In this document: positions 6,303 to 6,798 of the stretch, piece after piece
Position numbering within the stretch: position 1 is the first letter of the stretch
Layout of the letters: each line of letters begins with the position of its first letter
Made by a program: the position numbers and the translations under genes
NCBI GenBank assembly: GCA_017882835.1
Contig: JADGOU010000165.1
Coordinates: 1 to 6,798, forward strand
Reading direction: 5' to 3'
Source of the DNA: Frankiaceae bacterium
GTDB taxonomy: Bacteria > Actinomycetota > Actinomycetes > JADGOU01
DNA: 6,798 nt
Notes under the pieces: model-generated
Databases searched by the model: none
Seen by the model: only the letters and a program-made list of their open reading frames with translations
What the model was told of the DNA's origin: nothing

Positions 6303-6324
6303 CACTGACTTTGGACGGTCAGTG
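6303..6324 (+). terminator. Probable ffh transcription terminator hairpin
   Basis: CACTGAC (6303-6309) and GTCAGTG (6318-6324) form a perfect 7-bp stem with an 8-base loop, 22 bases after the ffh stop. There is no T-run, which is common in high-GC actinobacteria. Its mixed base content makes it less likely to be a chance GC hairpin. Confidence 0.5.
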
Positions 6325-6573
6325 CAGTGGCGCCTTCACCGCGCTATGCAGAGCCGGGCAACACCTACTCTGGCCCCCGAACCGGCCGCCGGCGCGGGCG
6401 CCGAGGACCGGTGGCCGGCAGCGCCGCGCTCCTGCACGGCGCGCCCCCTCGGGCCCGATGCGCAGTCGCGGGCTCACCGCTCGTGGCGTACGGCTCAACA
6501 TCGGCCGCTCGCTTGAACGGCACCCCCGACTCGGTCGGCCCTGGCGTGCACCGCTCGGCCCATATCACCCGGC
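6325..6573. other. Gap without a recognisable gene between ffh and rpsP
   Basis: The longest + frame (GTG 6327 to TAG 6596, 89 codons) has about 80% G/C at third positions but also about 76% at second positions. The second figure is much higher than real genes of this GC content show, so it looks non-coding. Its translation is Arg/Gly/Pro-rich with no motif I recognise, and minus-strand frames here are no better. TACTCT at 6366-6371 resembles a -10 hexamer but has no partner. I see no RNA gene. Confidence 0.6.
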
Positions 6574-6593
6574 GCTGCCCGGCTACCGGGCGC
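6574..6593 (+). other. Hairpin just upstream of the rpsP promoter region
   Basis: GC (6574-6575) plus GCCCGG (6577-6582) pairs with CCGGGC plus GC (6586-6593), leaving a bulged T at 6576 and the 3-base loop CTA. It has 8 base pairs and precedes the candidate -35 element by 11 bases. It could end any transcript crossing the gap. No T-run follows. Confidence 0.3.
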
Positions 6594-6610
6594 TAGCGGC
6601 GGCGGTGACG
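6587..6610 (+). repeat. Imperfect direct repeat, copy 2
   Basis: CGGGCGCTAGC (6587-6597) then GGCGGC and GGTGACG (to 6610), matching the block order at the end of ffh (6271-6299). This copy overlaps the right arm of the 6574-6593 hairpin and supplies the candidate rpsP -35 element GTGACG. Confidence 0.4.
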
Positions 6611-6634
6611 CCGCGGCGGCGCGTCTGGCACACT
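6605..6634 (+). promoter_or_regulatory. rpsP: Candidate rpsP promoter
   Basis: GTGACG (6605-6610) and CACACT (6629-6634) are 18 bp apart. GTGACG matches four of six TTGACA bases; CACACT keeps the A at position 2 and the T at position 6 of the -10 element. Transcription would start near 6641, giving a leader of roughly 124 bases before the GTG. Confidence 0.35.
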
Positions 6635-6655
6635 GAGTGGCGAACCTCGCCGTAC

Positions 6656-6752
6656 GACGGGCCCTATCCCCGTCCGCGACGTGTCCTGCGCGAGCAGCAG
6701 GTGACCGCTTTCCCGCGGCGTCCCGGGCTCGCCCCCATTGACCGACCGGGAG
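6656..6752 (+). promoter_or_regulatory. Possible structured rpsP leader
   Basis: Three inverted repeats follow one another. GACGGG (6656-6661) pairs with CCCGTC (6669-6674). CCTGC (6685-6689) pairs with GCAGG (6697-6701), or alternatively CTGC-GCGA-GCAG forms a GNRA-capped stem at 6686-6697. TCCCGG (6721-6726) pairs with CCGGGA (6746-6751), which covers most of the rpsP Shine-Dalgarno GGGAG (6748-6752). Such an arrangement could let the leader control rpsP translation. Chance pairing is a real alternative at this GC content. Confidence 0.3.
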
Positions 6753-6764
6753 CACTAGACCCTC

Positions 6765-6798
6765 GTGGCAACCAAGATCAAGCTGATGCGCCTGGGCA
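6765..6798 (+). CDS. rpsP: 30S ribosomal protein S16, first 11 codons only
   Basis: Starting at GTG, the frame reads MATKIKLMRLG, the conserved N-terminus of ribosomal protein S16, and is cut by the window edge. S16 binds 16S rRNA early in 30S assembly. The likely ribosome-binding site is GGGAG (6748-6752), 12 bases upstream, a long spacing similar to that of ffh. An rpsP gene following ffh is a common actinobacterial arrangement. Only 11 residues are visible, but the match is characteristic. Confidence 0.9.
   Translation, partial: MATKIKLMRLG

Noticed and set aside
6327..6596. 89-codon + frame in the ffh-rpsP gap as a small gene
   Set aside because: Second-position G/C of about 76% is unlike coding sequence here; no clear ribosome-binding site and no recognised motif. 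Its similarity to the end of ffh is limited to the last few codons and is treated as a repeat.
6495..6755. 86-codon minus-strand frame across the rpsP leader
   Set aside because: Arg/Ala-rich, no motif, and runs through the predicted rpsP promoter and leader.
1..6798. A novel defence, mobile or biosynthetic system
   Set aside because: All confident genes are conserved housekeeping or nitrogen-control genes in a normal order; no transposase, integrase, toxin, repeat-spacer array or unknown multi-gene cluster is visible.

Overview
The window is a stretch of a high-GC actinobacterial chromosome. Coding regions have strongly G/C-biased third codon positions, several starts are GTG, and the protein sequences and gene order fit Micromonosporaceae (Micromonospora/Salinispora-like). 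That family-level placement is inferred from general resemblance, not from a database search. Everything recognisable is on the + strand.

Layout: (1) The 3' end of a GPP34/GOLPH3-like gene (2-274). (2) A 157-bp regulatory gap (275-431) with a candidate four-block GlnR box (333-370), an exact actinobacterial DnaA-box sequence TTGTCCACA (386-394) and a 6-bp inverted repeat (395-411). (3) The nitrogen cassette amtB (432-1760), glnK (1757-2095, 4-bp ATGA overlap with amtB) and glnD (about 2173-4494). A 16-bp-stem hairpin (2128-2164) sits between glnK and glnD. (4) A 199-bp gap with a candidate promoter. (5) ffh, the SRP54 GTPase (4694-6280), with a long Lys/Gly/Pro-rich tail. (6) A 484-bp gap with a probable terminator, about 250 bp of sequence that does not look coding, an imperfect direct repeat, and a candidate promoter plus structured leader. 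(7) The first 11 codons of rpsP (6765 onward), cut by the window edge.

How the genes work together: AmtB carries ammonium, GlnK plugs AmtB when nitrogen is plentiful, and GlnD modifies Tyr51 of GlnK's T-loop to report nitrogen status. The GlnR-type box upstream fits induction of the cassette under nitrogen limitation. Ffh and RpsP start a separate protein-targeting/ribosome block.

I see no mobile element, CRISPR array, tRNA or rRNA, and no convincing new multi-gene system. The features most worth a second look are regulatory: the DnaA box beside the GlnR box, the hairpin abutting glnD, and the ffh-rpsP gap with its repeat and possible Shine-Dalgarno-masking hairpin.
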